Below, one piece after another: positions 15,186 through 25,036 of a stretch of 64,000 nt of DNA. The DNA comes from Halorubrum ezzemoulense DSM 17463 (GTDB lineage Archaea > Halobacteriota > Halobacteria > Halobacteriales > Haloferacaceae): NCBI RefSeq assembly GCF_002114285.1, contig NZ_NEDJ01000009.1, forward strand, positions 1-64,000, written 5' to 3'. Numbering within the stretch: the first letter of the stretch is position 1; each line of letters opens with the position of its first letter. The notes under the pieces were generated by a model, which saw only the letters and a program-made list of their open reading frames with translations, had not been told where the DNA came from and made no database searches. Position numbers and translations under genes: made by a program.

Positions 15186-17573
15186 ATGACCGCGCCTCGG
15201 CAACCACGAGCGGAGATGATCGCGGCGGTCGCGCGCGAGCTGCGCGCCGAGGCCGAGCGGACGAACGAGCGGCGCGTCCTCGGGCTGGCGGGCGACCGCG
15301 ACCGGGGAACCGACGCCGCCTACGACGCGATAGTGTCCCTCGGCGTCGACGACGAGGCGGTCTCGCTCGTCTCGACCCGGGAGGGGTTCCGGTTCGAGGA
15401 GCACCGCCCGCGGAGCGCCGACGAGCTGCTCGGACGCACCCGCGAGGCGGTCGTCCTCGACTGCCACGGGCAGTTCGTCCCCAACGCGCTCGGCCGAGCG
15501 GTCGGCGCCGTCGACGGCGGTGGGCTGCTGATCCTCCTCACACCCCTCCTCGACGACTGGCCCGGGGTCCGCGACCGCTTCGACGACTCGCTCGCGGTCC
15601 CCCCGTACGGCGTCGGCGACGTGACCGGGCGGTTCCGCGAGCGCCTCGTCTCGACGCTCCGGACGCACCCCGGAATCGCGGTCGTCGCACTGGGGGACGA
15701 CCCCGCGGGCGACGCCCTCGAACGAGACGGCCTGACCGCGGAGAAAGGCGACGAGCGCGGCGGTGGGGACGAACGCGGTGGCGAGGGCGAACCCGACGAC
15801 GCGGACGACCGCGACGCGCCGAGCCCGCCGCCGGGTGCGGCGTTCCCCGCGGCCGCGTACGGCGCCTGTCTCACGGACGACCAGGCCCGCGCGGTGCGGG
15901 CCTTCGAGGCGCTCGCCGACCCCGGATCGGCGGTCGTCGTCGAGTCCAACCGCGGGCGCGGGAAGTCGAGCGCGGCCGGGATCGCGGCGGGCGCGCTCGC
16001 GCTCGGCGGCGCCGACGTGCTCGTCACCGCGCCCGCGTTCCGGAACGCCGCGGAGGTGTTCGCGCGTGCCCGAGAGCTGATCGAGAGCGAGACCGATTGG
16101 GAACGCGACGGGATCGACCGCGACGGCGATGCGGACGACCGCGACCTCCGGACGCCGGCGGGAGGTTGGGTACGCTTCCTGCCGCCGGCGGCCGCCGCGG
16201 CGGCGGCGGGCGAGGCGGACGCGGCGGTCGTCGACGAGGCGGCGGCGCTCCCGGTGCGGCTGCTGGAGGGGTTCCTCGACGCGCCCGCGGTCGCGTTCTG
16301 TACGACGGTCCACGGCTACGAGGGGGCGGGCCGCGGGTTCGCGGTCCGGTTCCGGGAGCGGCTGGTCGGCTCGCGGTTCGCGGTCCGAGACGTGCGGCTC
16401 GACGAGCCGATCCGGTACGCGCGGAACGACCCGGTGGAGGCGTGGGCGTCGCGGGCGCTCCTGTTGGACGCTCGCCCGGCGGTCGACGACGCGGTCGCGG
16501 ACGCGTCGGTCGACGACGCGACGTATCGGGCGCTCGACCCGGAGGAACTGCGCGCGGACGAGACGCTGCTCGGCGAGGCGTTCGGGCTGCTCGTCACCGC
16601 ACACTACCGGACGGAGCCGAACGACCTCGCGCGGCTGCTCGACGCGCCGAACCTCGTCGCGCGCGCGCTCGTCGCGGACGACCGGGTCGTCGCGGTCGCG
16701 CTCCTCGCGCGGGAGGGCGGGCTCGACCCCGAGACGCGGCGGCGGATGTACGAGGGCGAGCGCGTCCGCGGCAACATGGTGCCGGACGTGCTCACGAGCC
16801 AACTCCGCGACGAGGACGCCGCCGCCCCGCGCGGCCTGCGAACGGTCCGGATCGCGACCCACCACGCGCTCCGGGACGCCGGGTTCGGCTCGCGGCTGCT
16901 CGACGAGGTCCACGCGGAGTTCGGGGGGCAAGTGGCGGGCGACGGCGAAGCGACTCACGACGACGGAGAGCCGGTCGACTACTTCTCGGTCGGCTACGGC
17001 GCGACGCCGCGCCTGCTCCGCTTCTGGAAGCGCGCGGGATACCGGATCGGCCACCTCTCGACGAGCCGCAACGACGCCTCGGGGGAGCACTCCGCGATCA
17101 TGCTGCGCCCGGAGACCGCGGCCGGGCGCGACCTGCTCGCCCGCCACGCGGTCGCCTTCCGGGACCGCGAGCGCGACGGGCTCTCCGACGCGCACCGCGA
17201 CGTCGACCCGGACGTGATCCGCGGCGCGCTGGGTGCGTGTTCCGCCTCCGTCCCGGTCGATCTCACCGAGACCGAGTGGCGCTCCGTCGTCGGGGCGTCG
17301 GTCGGGCCGGGGATGTACGACAGCGCGCCCGGCGCGTTCCGCGACCTCGCGCTCGCGGCGCTGGTCGAGGGGACCGACCTCGACGACCGGGCGGAGCGCC
17401 TGCTCGTTCGGAAGGTCCTCCAAGGCCGGCCGTGGGAGGAAGTCGCCGACGACCTCGGCTTCGCCTCGACGAGCGCGTGTATGCGGGCGCTCGGCGACGC
17501 CTACACCCCCCTCGTGGAGCGGTACGGGACCGACTTCGCGCTCGCGGAACGGGAGCGGTTCACCGGCGAATGA
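15186..17573 (+). CDS. tmcA: tRNA/RNA cytidine acetyltransferase TmcA
   Basis: The 795-aa enzyme makes N4-acetylcytidine in RNA using ATP and acetyl-CoA. The RecD-like helicase module has a Walker A at SNRGRGKSS (Lys260, Ser261) and a Walker B-like VVDEAAALP. The GNAT acetyltransferase part includes VRIATHHALRDAGFGSRLL and YGATPRLLRFWKRAGY, and a C-terminal RNA-binding tail follows. An acidic Gly-rich linker (about 183-218) separates the N-terminal domain from the helicase. The ATG at 15186 is preferred. An in-frame start at 15060 would overlap the start region of the divergent UPF0179 gene and add 42 non-conserved residues. In archaea ac4C occurs in both tRNA and rRNA. Confidence 0.95.
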   Translation: MTAPRQPRAEMIAAVARELRAEAERTNERRVLGLAGDRDRGTDAAYDAIVSLGVDDEAVSLVSTREGFRFEEHRPRSADELLGRTREAVVLDCHGQFVPNALGRAVGAVDGGGLLILLTPLLDDWPGVRDRFDDSLAVPPYGVGDVTGRFRERLVSTLRTHPGIAVVALGDDPAGDALERDGLTAEKGDERGGGDERGGEGEPDDADDRDAPSPPPGAAFPAAAYGACLTDDQARAVRAFEALADPGSAVVVESNRGRGKSSAAGIAAGALALGGADVLVTAPAFRNAAEVFARARELIESETDWERDGIDRDGDADDRDLRTPAGGWVRFLPPAAAAAAAGEADAAVVDEAAALPVRLLEGFLDAPAVAFCTTVHGYEGAGRGFAVRFRERLVGSRFAVRDVRLDEPIRYARNDPVEAWASRALLLDARPAVDDAVADASVDDATYRALDPEELRADETLLGEAFGLLVTAHYRTEPNDLARLLDAPNLVARALVADDRVVAVALLAREGGLDPETRRRMYEGERVRGNMVPDVLTSQLRDEDAAAPRGLRTVRIATHHALRDAGFGSRLLDEVHAEFGGQVAGDGEATHDDGEPVDYFSVGYGATPRLLRFWKRAGYRIGHLSTSRNDASGEHSAIMLRPETAAGRDLLARHAVAFRDRERDGLSDAHRDVDPDVIRGALGACSASVPVDLTETEWRSVVGASVGPGMYDSAPGAFRDLALAALVEGTDLDDRAERLLVRKVLQGRPWEEVADDLGFASTSACMRALGDAYTPLVERYGTDFALAERERFTGE

Positions 17574-17610
17574 GCGGATCGGCTACGGCCGCTTGCTAAC
17601 AGGTCTGCGG

Positions 17611-17811
17611 TGGCGCGTGCCTCCGAACGCCCGTAGGGGATGAGGAGCACGCGCGAGGGACACAGTTCGCGCTCGGAGAGCGCGAACCGCGAGGCTGGGG
17701 AGGCGTGAGGTGCCGTGCTGTGCGGTCGGGGCGGGACTCAAAGGGGCAGTCGCGAGGCGAACGCAGGCGACGCAAGCACCGCAGGGAAGAACGCGGTGAG
17801 CGACCGAGTGA
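17611..17811 (+). repeat. Dispersed structured repeat, copy B
   Basis: This is the inverted partner of 1-189. Blocks identical to copy A are at 17611-17626, 17643-17660, 17690-17710, 17733-17739, 17743-17754 and 17762-17786. The linker after block two is a perfect 9-bp hairpin with loop GGA (17666-17686, arms TTCGCGCTC and GAGCGCGAA), different from the copy A linker but at the same place. The element may extend to about 17883, where a perfect 6-bp hairpin sits (17869-17883, GATCCA/ATG/TGGATC); that part cannot be compared because copy A is cut by the window edge. It occupies the gap between the convergent tmcA and ferredoxin genes. Confidence 0.85.
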
Positions 17812-17948
17812 AGCGCACGGCGAGCGTCCGGCGGCCTCGCGGCTGGGGCTTCGGAGGGGTTCGCAGTCGATCCAATGTGGATCAATCAGAACACGGGGAC
17901 TCGGTCGACAGAGACCACACGGCCTCAAAAACGACCACTTACAGCCGA

Positions 17949-18380
<432 letters not shown>

Positions 18381-20153
18381 CTACGGGTGCGCGTAGTACG
18401 CCAGCAGGTCCTCGGTTCCGTTCGGGCCGTCCTCCTCGTCGGTCGCCTCGGGATTGAACCCGTCGATCCGGGCGAAGCCGACGCGCACGAACTGGACGAC
18501 CGTGTCGGGGCCGACGTCGGCGAGCGCGGGTTCGGCGATCCCGCGCACGTCGCCGTCGACGGTCCGGAGGAGCGTGTCGAGGCCCTCCTCAGCGGGCGCC
18601 CAGTGGACCACGTCCACGTCCCCCTCGCGGACGACCTCGATGCCGTCGTCGACGAAGGCGAGCTCGTCGCCCTCGTACCGGACGCAGCCGTACCCCTTGA
18701 GCCAGACGCGCTCGCCCTCGCTCGGGAGGTCGGGGGACTCGACGAGGACCCGACCGGCGGGCACCTCGCGGTCGCCACGGTCCTCGTGGTCGGGGTGGAG
18801 CGGCGGATGGCCGGCCGCGGGCGCGGGCGCGTCGCCGTCGACGACCGGGAGCGCCACGGCGGGCGCGTCGTCGCGGTCGCGGACGAAGAAGTAGCGGTCC
18901 GCCTCGTCGTCGACGAGGTCGCGGTTATGCGCGTAGACGGACGACATCGCGAGGTCGACGTCGGAGGTCGACATCCCCAGCTCCGTCATCGAGTCGACCA
19001 AGGCCTGCCCCCGGAGCCCGCGACGGCGCATCGACCGAATGGTCGGGGCGCGCGGGTCGTCCCAGCCCGTCAGTTCGCCGTCCGCGATGAGCCCCTTGAT
19101 CGTCGAGGTGGAGAGCGTCACGTCGTACTCGTCGACCTGGACGTGGCCCCAGTGGAGCACCTCGGGGTACTCCCAGTCGAAGTAGTCGTAGACGAACCGC
19201 TGGCGCTTCGCGGAGTCCTGAAGGTCGATGCCGCGGATGATGTGGGTGACGCCAGTGAGGTGGTCGTCGACGCCGGACTGGAAGTCGAGCATGGGCCAGC
19301 AGCGGTAGTCGGCGGCCGCCTCGCGCGGGTGGGGCGTGTCGATCATCCGGAAGGCGACCCAGTCGCGCAGCGCGGGGTTCTTGTGCTCGATGTCGGTCTT
19401 CACGCGGAGGACCATCTCTCCCGAGCCGTACTCGCCGTCGACCATGGCCGCGAACTCCTCGCGGACCGTCTCGGCGTCCTTCTCGCGGTGCGGGCACGCC
19501 TCGCCCGCGTTCTTCAGCTCGGAGAAGTCGTCGCCGGAGCACGAGCAGGTGTACGCGCCGCCGGCGTCGATCAGGTCGCGGGCGTGCTCGTAGTACGTCT
19601 CCAGCCGGTCGGAGGCGTAGAGCACGCGGTCGGGCTCGAAGCCGAGGTACTCGATGTCGTCCAGGATGGCGTCGTACGCGTCTAAGTCGGGGCGTTTCGT
19701 CTCCGGGTCGGTGTCGTCGAACCGGCAGATGAACTCGCCGTCGTAGCGCTCCTTGTACGTCCCGATGACGGCGGGCATCCGCGCGTGGCCGACGTGCCAC
19801 GGGCCGTTGGGGTTCGGCGCGGCGCGCATCACGACCTCGCCGTCCTCGGCGTTCGGGAGATCGGGGAGGACGCGGTCGTCGTCCTCGTCGTCGGCCTCCA
19901 GCTCCGCGAGCTTATCGGGGGCGAGTTCGCCGAGCCGCTCCCGGCGGGCCGCCTCGTCCATCTCGCCGACCTCCTCGACGACCGGCGCGAGGACGCCCGG
20001 GATCTCGTCGCCGTGCGGGCGGAACTCGGGGTTCTCGCCCATGATCGGCCCCATGATCGCGCCCACGTCCGGGTCGCTGCCGTGTTTGAGCGCGTTGAAA
20101 AGCGCCGCGGCCTCGCCGGCCGCCGCGACGCGCTCGCGGAGTTCGTCGTCCAT
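18381..20153 (-). CDS. gltX: Glutamate--tRNA ligase (archaeal, probably non-discriminating)
   Basis: The 590-aa class I synthetase charges tRNA-Glu and in archaea often also tRNA-Gln for later amidation. The HIGH-type motif is HVGHARM (His120-His123) after the conserved PNPNGPW. LSTSTIKGLI is the KMSKS-loop equivalent. A Cys/His-rich segment, CSCSGDDF to ACPHR, may hold zinc. The C-terminal anticodon-binding region is beta-rich, as in GlnRS/archaeal GluRS, and ends LLAYYAHP. The start at 20153 gives the conserved helical N-terminus; further upstream the reading frame is intergenic. A TATA-like GTTTTTGAC lies about 27 bp before the start on the minus strand. Confidence 0.95.
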   Translation of the reverse strand: MDDELRERVAAAGEAAALFNALKHGSDPDVGAIMGPIMGENPEFRPHGDEIPGVLAPVVEEVGEMDEAARRERLGELAPDKLAELEADDEDDDRVLPDLPNAEDGEVVMRAAPNPNGPWHVGHARMPAVIGTYKERYDGEFICRFDDTDPETKRPDLDAYDAILDDIEYLGFEPDRVLYASDRLETYYEHARDLIDAGGAYTCSCSGDDFSELKNAGEACPHREKDAETVREEFAAMVDGEYGSGEMVLRVKTDIEHKNPALRDWVAFRMIDTPHPREAAADYRCWPMLDFQSGVDDHLTGVTHIIRGIDLQDSAKRQRFVYDYFDWEYPEVLHWGHVQVDEYDVTLSTSTIKGLIADGELTGWDDPRAPTIRSMRRRGLRGQALVDSMTELGMSTSDVDLAMSSVYAHNRDLVDDEADRYFFVRDRDDAPAVALPVVDGDAPAPAAGHPPLHPDHEDRGDREVPAGRVLVESPDLPSEGERVWLKGYGCVRYEGDELAFVDDGIEVVREGDVDVVHWAPAEEGLDTLLRTVDGDVRGIAEPALADVGPDTVVQFVRVGFARIDGFNPEATDEEDGPNGTEDLLAYYAHP

Positions 20154-20584
20154 GCCGCTCGCTTGTCGGGGTCGGGTCAAAAACGCCGCGAAACGGCGGG
20201 GAGGGGCGAGTCCCGGAGCGGAGCGGGCGACGCGGGGCGCGGGCGGCGTCGCCGCGGCGCCCGTCGCACCGGAACGGCGGGTAGGGGCACTCGACACGAG
20301 CCGCCGAACGGTCTTAAACGACCCAGACCGTTCACGGCGGAGAGAGCCCAGAGACGGCGTGAACGGTCGAGAGTCTTTTGACCGTGCGGGACCGAACCCA
20401 CCGATCGACCGTCGCCGTGGGCACGTCCGACGGACGGTCCGGGACGACGATCGTTCCGCGGTCGCTCCGGCGGCACCGGACTCGGACGAACGGGTTCGGT
20501 TCGTCGCCTTGATGTTCGCCGGGGACGTGGTGGGCGCATGAGCGTCGCGCCGGGAGTCGTCGGAACACAGATGAGGGGATCGCG
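20154..20584. other. 431-bp intergenic region with inverted repeat
   Basis: No gene is convincing here. The gltX promoter lies at its left end. The centre carries a perfect 9-bp inverted repeat at 20306-20333, and more copies of its GAACGGTC/GACCGT half-sites occur at 20361-20368 and near 20379. The right end leads into the small membrane-protein gene at 20585. Confidence 0.6.
20306..20333. promoter_or_regulatory. Inverted repeat GAACGGTCT...AGACCGTTC
   Basis: Two perfect 9-bp arms are separated by TAAACGACCC. A further GAACGGTC at 20361 and a GACCGT at about 20379 repeat the half-site. It could be an operator cluster or a transcript hairpin. No regulator is known. Confidence 0.55.
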
Positions 20585-20824
20585 GTGGTAGGACCCATCT
20601 CCGAGTCCGAACGGGACGCGGGGAACCGGAAGATCAGGATCGCGCTGCTCGCGATCGTCACGGCCTCGCCGCCGCTCCTCGCCCTCCAGTTGGACCCGTC
20701 GCCCCTCCAGTTGCTCGCCGCGCTCGGCGGCGGCTTCCTCGTCGGGCTGGTCGTCGTGTGGTACCTCGGTCGGCTCGCCGCGGAGTTCAGCGGGAGCGGG
20801 CGACGGCCCCGGCGGCGTCGCTGA
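20585..20824 (+). CDS. Small membrane protein, 79 aa
   Basis: Starts with GTG at 20585; the upstream ATG at 20572 runs into a stop. There are two transmembrane helices (about 17-35 and 43-64: RIALLAIVTASPPLLAL and LGGGFLVGLVVVWYLG) and a very basic C-terminus (GRRPRRRR). No family is recognised. The stop codon lies inside the first unit of a 21-bp tandem repeat. It converges with surE. The hydrophobic pattern supports a real gene, but there is no conserved signature. Confidence 0.55.
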   Translation: MVGPISESERDAGNRKIRIALLAIVTASPPLLALQLDPSPLQLLAALGGGFLVGLVVVWYLGRLAAEFSGSGRRPRRRR

Positions 20825-20877
20825 ATCGATAGACCGCGCCGCTAAATCGGCAGACCGCGCCGCTGAAGTGGTCGATA
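20821..20877. repeat. 21-bp tandem repeat, 2.7 units
   Basis: Units start at 20821, 20842 and 20863 with CTGAATCG, CTAAATCG and CTGAAGTGG and share GACCGCGCCG. The array overlaps the stop codon of the 79-aa membrane-protein gene and lies between it and the convergent surE stop. Confidence 0.75.
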
Positions 20878-20905
20878 GTGGTCGTACTCCGACCGACGAC
20901 CGCCG

Positions 20906-21793
20906 TTAATCGGCTCCCGTCTCTGCGCCTCGAACCGGCTCGACGAGTTCGCCCGCCTTTTCGCCCGCGACGGCGCGCGAACTCGACAGCGGGGAGATGC
21001 TCACTTCGCCCTCCACGGCCGCGCGGCGGTCCGACCCGGGATCGTCCGCCACGTCGCCGCGCAGGAACTCCCGCCAGAAGCGGTCCCGCAGTTCCATCCC
21101 CATCTCGCCGCGGCGCTCGCCGAACTCCCAGCCCTCGGGGACGTTCTCGTCGTCGGGTCCCTCCTCGCCCGGGCGGAACTCGATCACGTCGAAGCCGCGG
21201 GCGGGCTCGGTCAGCCGGTAGGTGGGGTCCTCCGCGGCCTCGTCGTCCGCCGCCGGGACGTTGACGTTCAACACGTCGGCGCCGAACGGGAGTTCGAGGG
21301 CGCCGTCGCCGGCGTCGCGTTCGGCGCGGTCGATCAGGTCGGCGACGACCTCGCCGGCGACCGCGAAGTCGCCGTTGTCGAGCGTCGGCGGCACGGGGAG
21401 GTTCCCGCGGTCGTACAGCGACACGGCGATCGCGGGCGTGCCGAGGAACGAGGCCTCCATCGCGGCGCCGACGGTGCCGGACTGCCCGAGGATGTGCGCG
21501 CCGATGTTCGGGCCGTGGTTGCAGCCGGAGACGACCACGTCGGGGTCGAGCCCGAGCGCCACGTCCGCGACCGCGACGCAGTCCGCGGGAGTCCCCTCGA
21601 CCGCGTAGCCGCGGTCCGTCTCGGTGTAGTCGACCGTCGTGTCCCACCACGAGCGCGCGCCGCCGACGCCGGACTGGTTCGTCGCGGGCGCGACGACCGT
21701 CACGTCGTGGTCGCGCGAGAGCGCGTCCGCGAGCGCCCGAAGCCCGACGGCGTCGATCCCGTCGTCGTTGGTGAGCAGGATCTCGGTTGGCAT
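20906..21793 (-). CDS. surE: 5'/3'-nucleotidase SurE
   Basis: The 295-aa phosphatase removes phosphate from nucleoside 5'- and 3'-monophosphates. The metal site is visible as TNDDGI (Asn9, Asp10, Asp11) at the N-terminus, a Ser in the SGVGGARSWW segment, and VVSGCNHGPNIG near residue 90 with the conserved Asn. The C-terminal 60 residues are longer than in many bacterial SurE proteins (about 250 aa) and acidic. It is on the same strand as carA, with a 188-bp gap, so it may have its own promoter. It possibly acts in nucleotide salvage together with the nucleoside phosphorylase elsewhere in the window. Confidence 0.93.
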   Translation of the reverse strand: MPTEILLTNDDGIDAVGLRALADALSRDHDVTVVAPATNQSGVGGARSWWDTTVDYTETDRGYAVEGTPADCVAVADVALGLDPDVVVSGCNHGPNIGAHILGQSGTVGAAMEASFLGTPAIAVSLYDRGNLPVPPTLDNGDFAVAGEVVADLIDRAERDAGDGALELPFGADVLNVNVPAADDEAAEDPTYRLTEPARGFDVIEFRPGEEGPDDENVPEGWEFGERRGEMGMELRDRFWREFLRGDVADDPGSDRRAAVEGEVSISPLSSSRAVAGEKAGELVEPVRGAETGAD

Positions 21794-21981
21794 ACGACGG
21801 TGTGCGGGGGGACGGGAGAAAACGTCGCCGGTCCGCGGCGAGGGGCGCGGAGACCGAAGGACGGACCGAGAGGTGAGAGCGGAGAGCGAAGACGGCGTCG
21901 CGAGCGCCGACCGGGTGGTACTCCGAGTGGTCAGTCAGAGGGCGTCGGAACCGCCGGGAGCGGGGAGGGCGGACCGTCGGC

Positions 21982-23043
21982 TCAGTCGGCCGCGACGCGG
22001 CGCGACGAGGTCGCCAGGTCGAGCACTTCGTCGAAGAAGCCGAGCGAGTCGTGCGGCCCGGGGTTCGCCTCGGGGTGGTACTGGCGGGTGATCACGTCGA
22101 GATCCTCGCTGTCGAGCCCCTCGACGGTGTCGTCGTTGACGTTCACCTGCGTCACCTCCAGCGGGCCGGTGTCGTCGACCGTGTAGCCGTGGTTCTGGGT
22201 GGTCATCACGACCTTGTCGGTGCGGAGGTCCTTCACCGGCTGGTTGACGCCGCGGTGGCCGAACGCCATCTTCTCGGTCGAGCCGCCGAGCGCGCTCGTG
22301 ATCACCTGCTGTCCGAGGCAGATGCCGGCCATCGGCAGGTCGCCGGCGAACTCGTCGACGACCGCCTGGGCCGCGACGAAGTTCTCCGGGTCGCCCGGGC
22401 CGTTCGAGACGACGAGCACGTCGGGCCCGACGGCGGCCACGTCCTCGGGGGCCGCGTCGTACGGGAGCACGTGGACGTCCGCGCCGCGGTCGGTGAGCGA
22501 GGAGATGATCGATCCCTTGGCGCCGCAGTCGAGGAGGGCCACGTCGGCGTCGCCGCCCCCCTCGTGGACGGTCGGCTCCGCGACGGACACCTGCGCGCCG
22601 ATATCGACGTGGTCGCTCATCGGCTCACACGCCTCCATCGCTTCGACGGCGTCCTCGGCGGTCGCGTCCGGGCCGGCGGCGATCCCGCAGGCCATCGCGC
22701 CCTCCTCGCGGACGGTGGTGACGATTTCGCGGGTGTCGACGTGGTCGACGGCCGGAACGCCTTCCGCGGCGAGCCAGTCGGCGACGTCGTCGGTCATCTC
22801 GCGGGCGACCGCCGCGTTCGGCCGGACCGATTCGGACTCGAACCGCTCGGTTCGGACGCCGTAGTTCCCGATGAGGGGGTACGAGAAGGTGAGGATCTGT
22901 TCGGCGTAGGAGGGGTCGGTGAGCGACTCCTCGTAGCCGGTGTACGCGGTCGTGAACACTAGTTCGCCGCGGGTCCGCCCCGGCGCACGGGCGCGCGCTT
23001 CGAGCACGCGACCGTCGGCCAGCGCGATGTAGGCGTCCGACAT
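21982..23043 (-). CDS. carA: Carbamoyl-phosphate synthase small (glutaminase) subunit
   Basis: The 353-aa subunit hydrolyses glutamine and passes ammonia to CarB for arginine and pyrimidine synthesis. The N-terminal half is the CPSase_sm domain. The class I amidotransferase domain has VVSNGPGDPE, the nucleophile Cys242 in GICLGQQV, and the His/Glu pair in QYHPEANPGPHD near residue 330. No carB gene is adjacent, so the two subunits are encoded separately here or carB is outside the window. It is divergent from an Lrp/AsnC regulator, with 96 bp between starts that hold two inverted repeats with shared half-sites; this predicts control by that regulator. Confidence 0.96.
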   Translation of the reverse strand: MSDAYIALADGRVLEARARAPGRTRGELVFTTAYTGYEESLTDPSYAEQILTFSYPLIGNYGVRTERFESESVRPNAAVAREMTDDVADWLAAEGVPAVDHVDTREIVTTVREEGAMACGIAAGPDATAEDAVEAMEACEPMSDHVDIGAQVSVAEPTVHEGGGDADVALLDCGAKGSIISSLTDRGADVHVLPYDAAPEDVAAVGPDVLVVSNGPGDPENFVAAQAVVDEFAGDLPMAGICLGQQVITSALGGSTEKMAFGHRGVNQPVKDLRTDKVVMTTQNHGYTVDDTGPLEVTQVNVNDDTVEGLDSEDLDVITRQYHPEANPGPHDSLGFFDEVLDLATSSRRVAAD

Positions 23044-23065
23044 TACGAGAAACGTACGCGTAAAG

Positions 23066-23076
23066 GATAATAAATG
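23066..23076 (-). promoter_or_regulatory. TATA-like box of carA
   Basis: On the minus strand an A/T-rich stretch ATTTATTATCC lies about 23-33 bp before the carA start at 23043. An inverted repeat TTACG-N11-CGTAA (23043-23063) lies between it and the start codon. Confidence 0.6.
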
Positions 23077-23092
23077 CGTCGTTCGAAGGTTA

Positions 23093-23109
23093 GTTACGAT
23101 ATTCGTAAC
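23093..23109. promoter_or_regulatory. Palindromic operator candidate in the carA / lrp gap
   Basis: A perfect palindrome GTTACGA-TAT-TCGTAAC, centred 38 bp before the regulator's ATG, where it would overlap the TATA region of that gene. The same TTACG and CGTAA half-sites recur at 23043-23063 next to the carA start. AsnC-type proteins bind such sites and usually control their own gene. Confidence 0.65.
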
Positions 23110-23139
23110 GGGTAAGTCGGCGGACCGAGACGGATCGGT

Positions 23140-23553
23140 ATGGACGACCTCGACAGACGGATCCTCTCGATCCTGCGACGGGACGCGCGGACCCCGTACA
23201 CGGAGATCGCGGACCGGGTGGGGACCTCCGAGGGGACCGTGCGCAACCGCGTCGACCGGATGACGGACGAGGGCGTGATCGAGCGGTTCACGGTCACGAC
23301 CCGCACCGGCAACGTGAAGGCCATGATCGAGATCTCGGTGGAGATGAACGTCAACACGGACGCGGTCGGCCAGCGGATGGTGGAGTGGGAGGAGGTCGAC
23401 TTCGTCTGGCAGGTGTCCGGCGAGGAGGACGTCGTCCTCGTCGTCGACGCGGTCGACACGCGCGCGGTCAACGAACTGATCACGCAGGCCCGAGAGATGG
23501 ACGAGGTCAAGTCGACGAAGACGCGGCTCATCCTCGACGAGCGGTTGGGATAG
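23140..23553 (+). CDS. Lrp/AsnC family transcription regulator
   Basis: The 137-aa protein has the full Lrp layout. An N-terminal helix-turn-helix covers residues 1-50 (LDRRILSILRRDARTPYTEI then GTSEGTVRNRVDRM). A hinge and a C-terminal RAM ligand-binding domain follow (about 60-137, with VWQVSGEEDVVLVVDAVD). Such proteins form octamers and sense amino acids. It is divergent from carA, and the gap carries a perfect palindrome over its own promoter, so autoregulation and control of carA are likely (inference). The effector is unknown; glutamine or arginine would make sense given the target. Confidence 0.93.
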   Translation: MDDLDRRILSILRRDARTPYTEIADRVGTSEGTVRNRVDRMTDEGVIERFTVTTRTGNVKAMIEISVEMNVNTDAVGQRMVEWEEVDFVWQVSGEEDVVLVVDAVDTRAVNELITQAREMDEVKSTKTRLILDERLG

Positions 23554-23617
23554 GCGGGGACGCAGCGACGATTTGGAGAGAAGAGGAGTCGTTGACCGCG
23601 GGGTCGACGACGGAGCC

Positions 23618-24880
<1,263 letters not shown>

Positions 24881-25036
24881 GAACGTTCGACGATTTCCGT
24901 GGCCCCCTAAAGTGGTTGCCGTTTTCGGCGTGAGCGTCGCGCTCGCAGCCTTTGCCGGTTCTCGCCGCGGGCGCTCTCGCAGTCTCTCCCGTTCTCACCG
25001 CGGGCGGCCCCGACGCCTCCCCGCGGTGTCCCGCGG

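Noticed and set aside
14592-17423. Very long open frame antisense to tmcA, and similar long frames antisense to other genes
   Set aside because: High GC leaves few stop codons on the opposite strand. The predicted products are Arg/Ala-rich without domains, and the sense genes have clear families.
24881-25036. Repeated TTCTCxCCGCGGGCG in the gap between icd and the glycosyltransferase gene
   Set aside because: Only two imperfect copies in a GC-rich stretch; too weak to call a repeat family or a copy of the 1-189 element.
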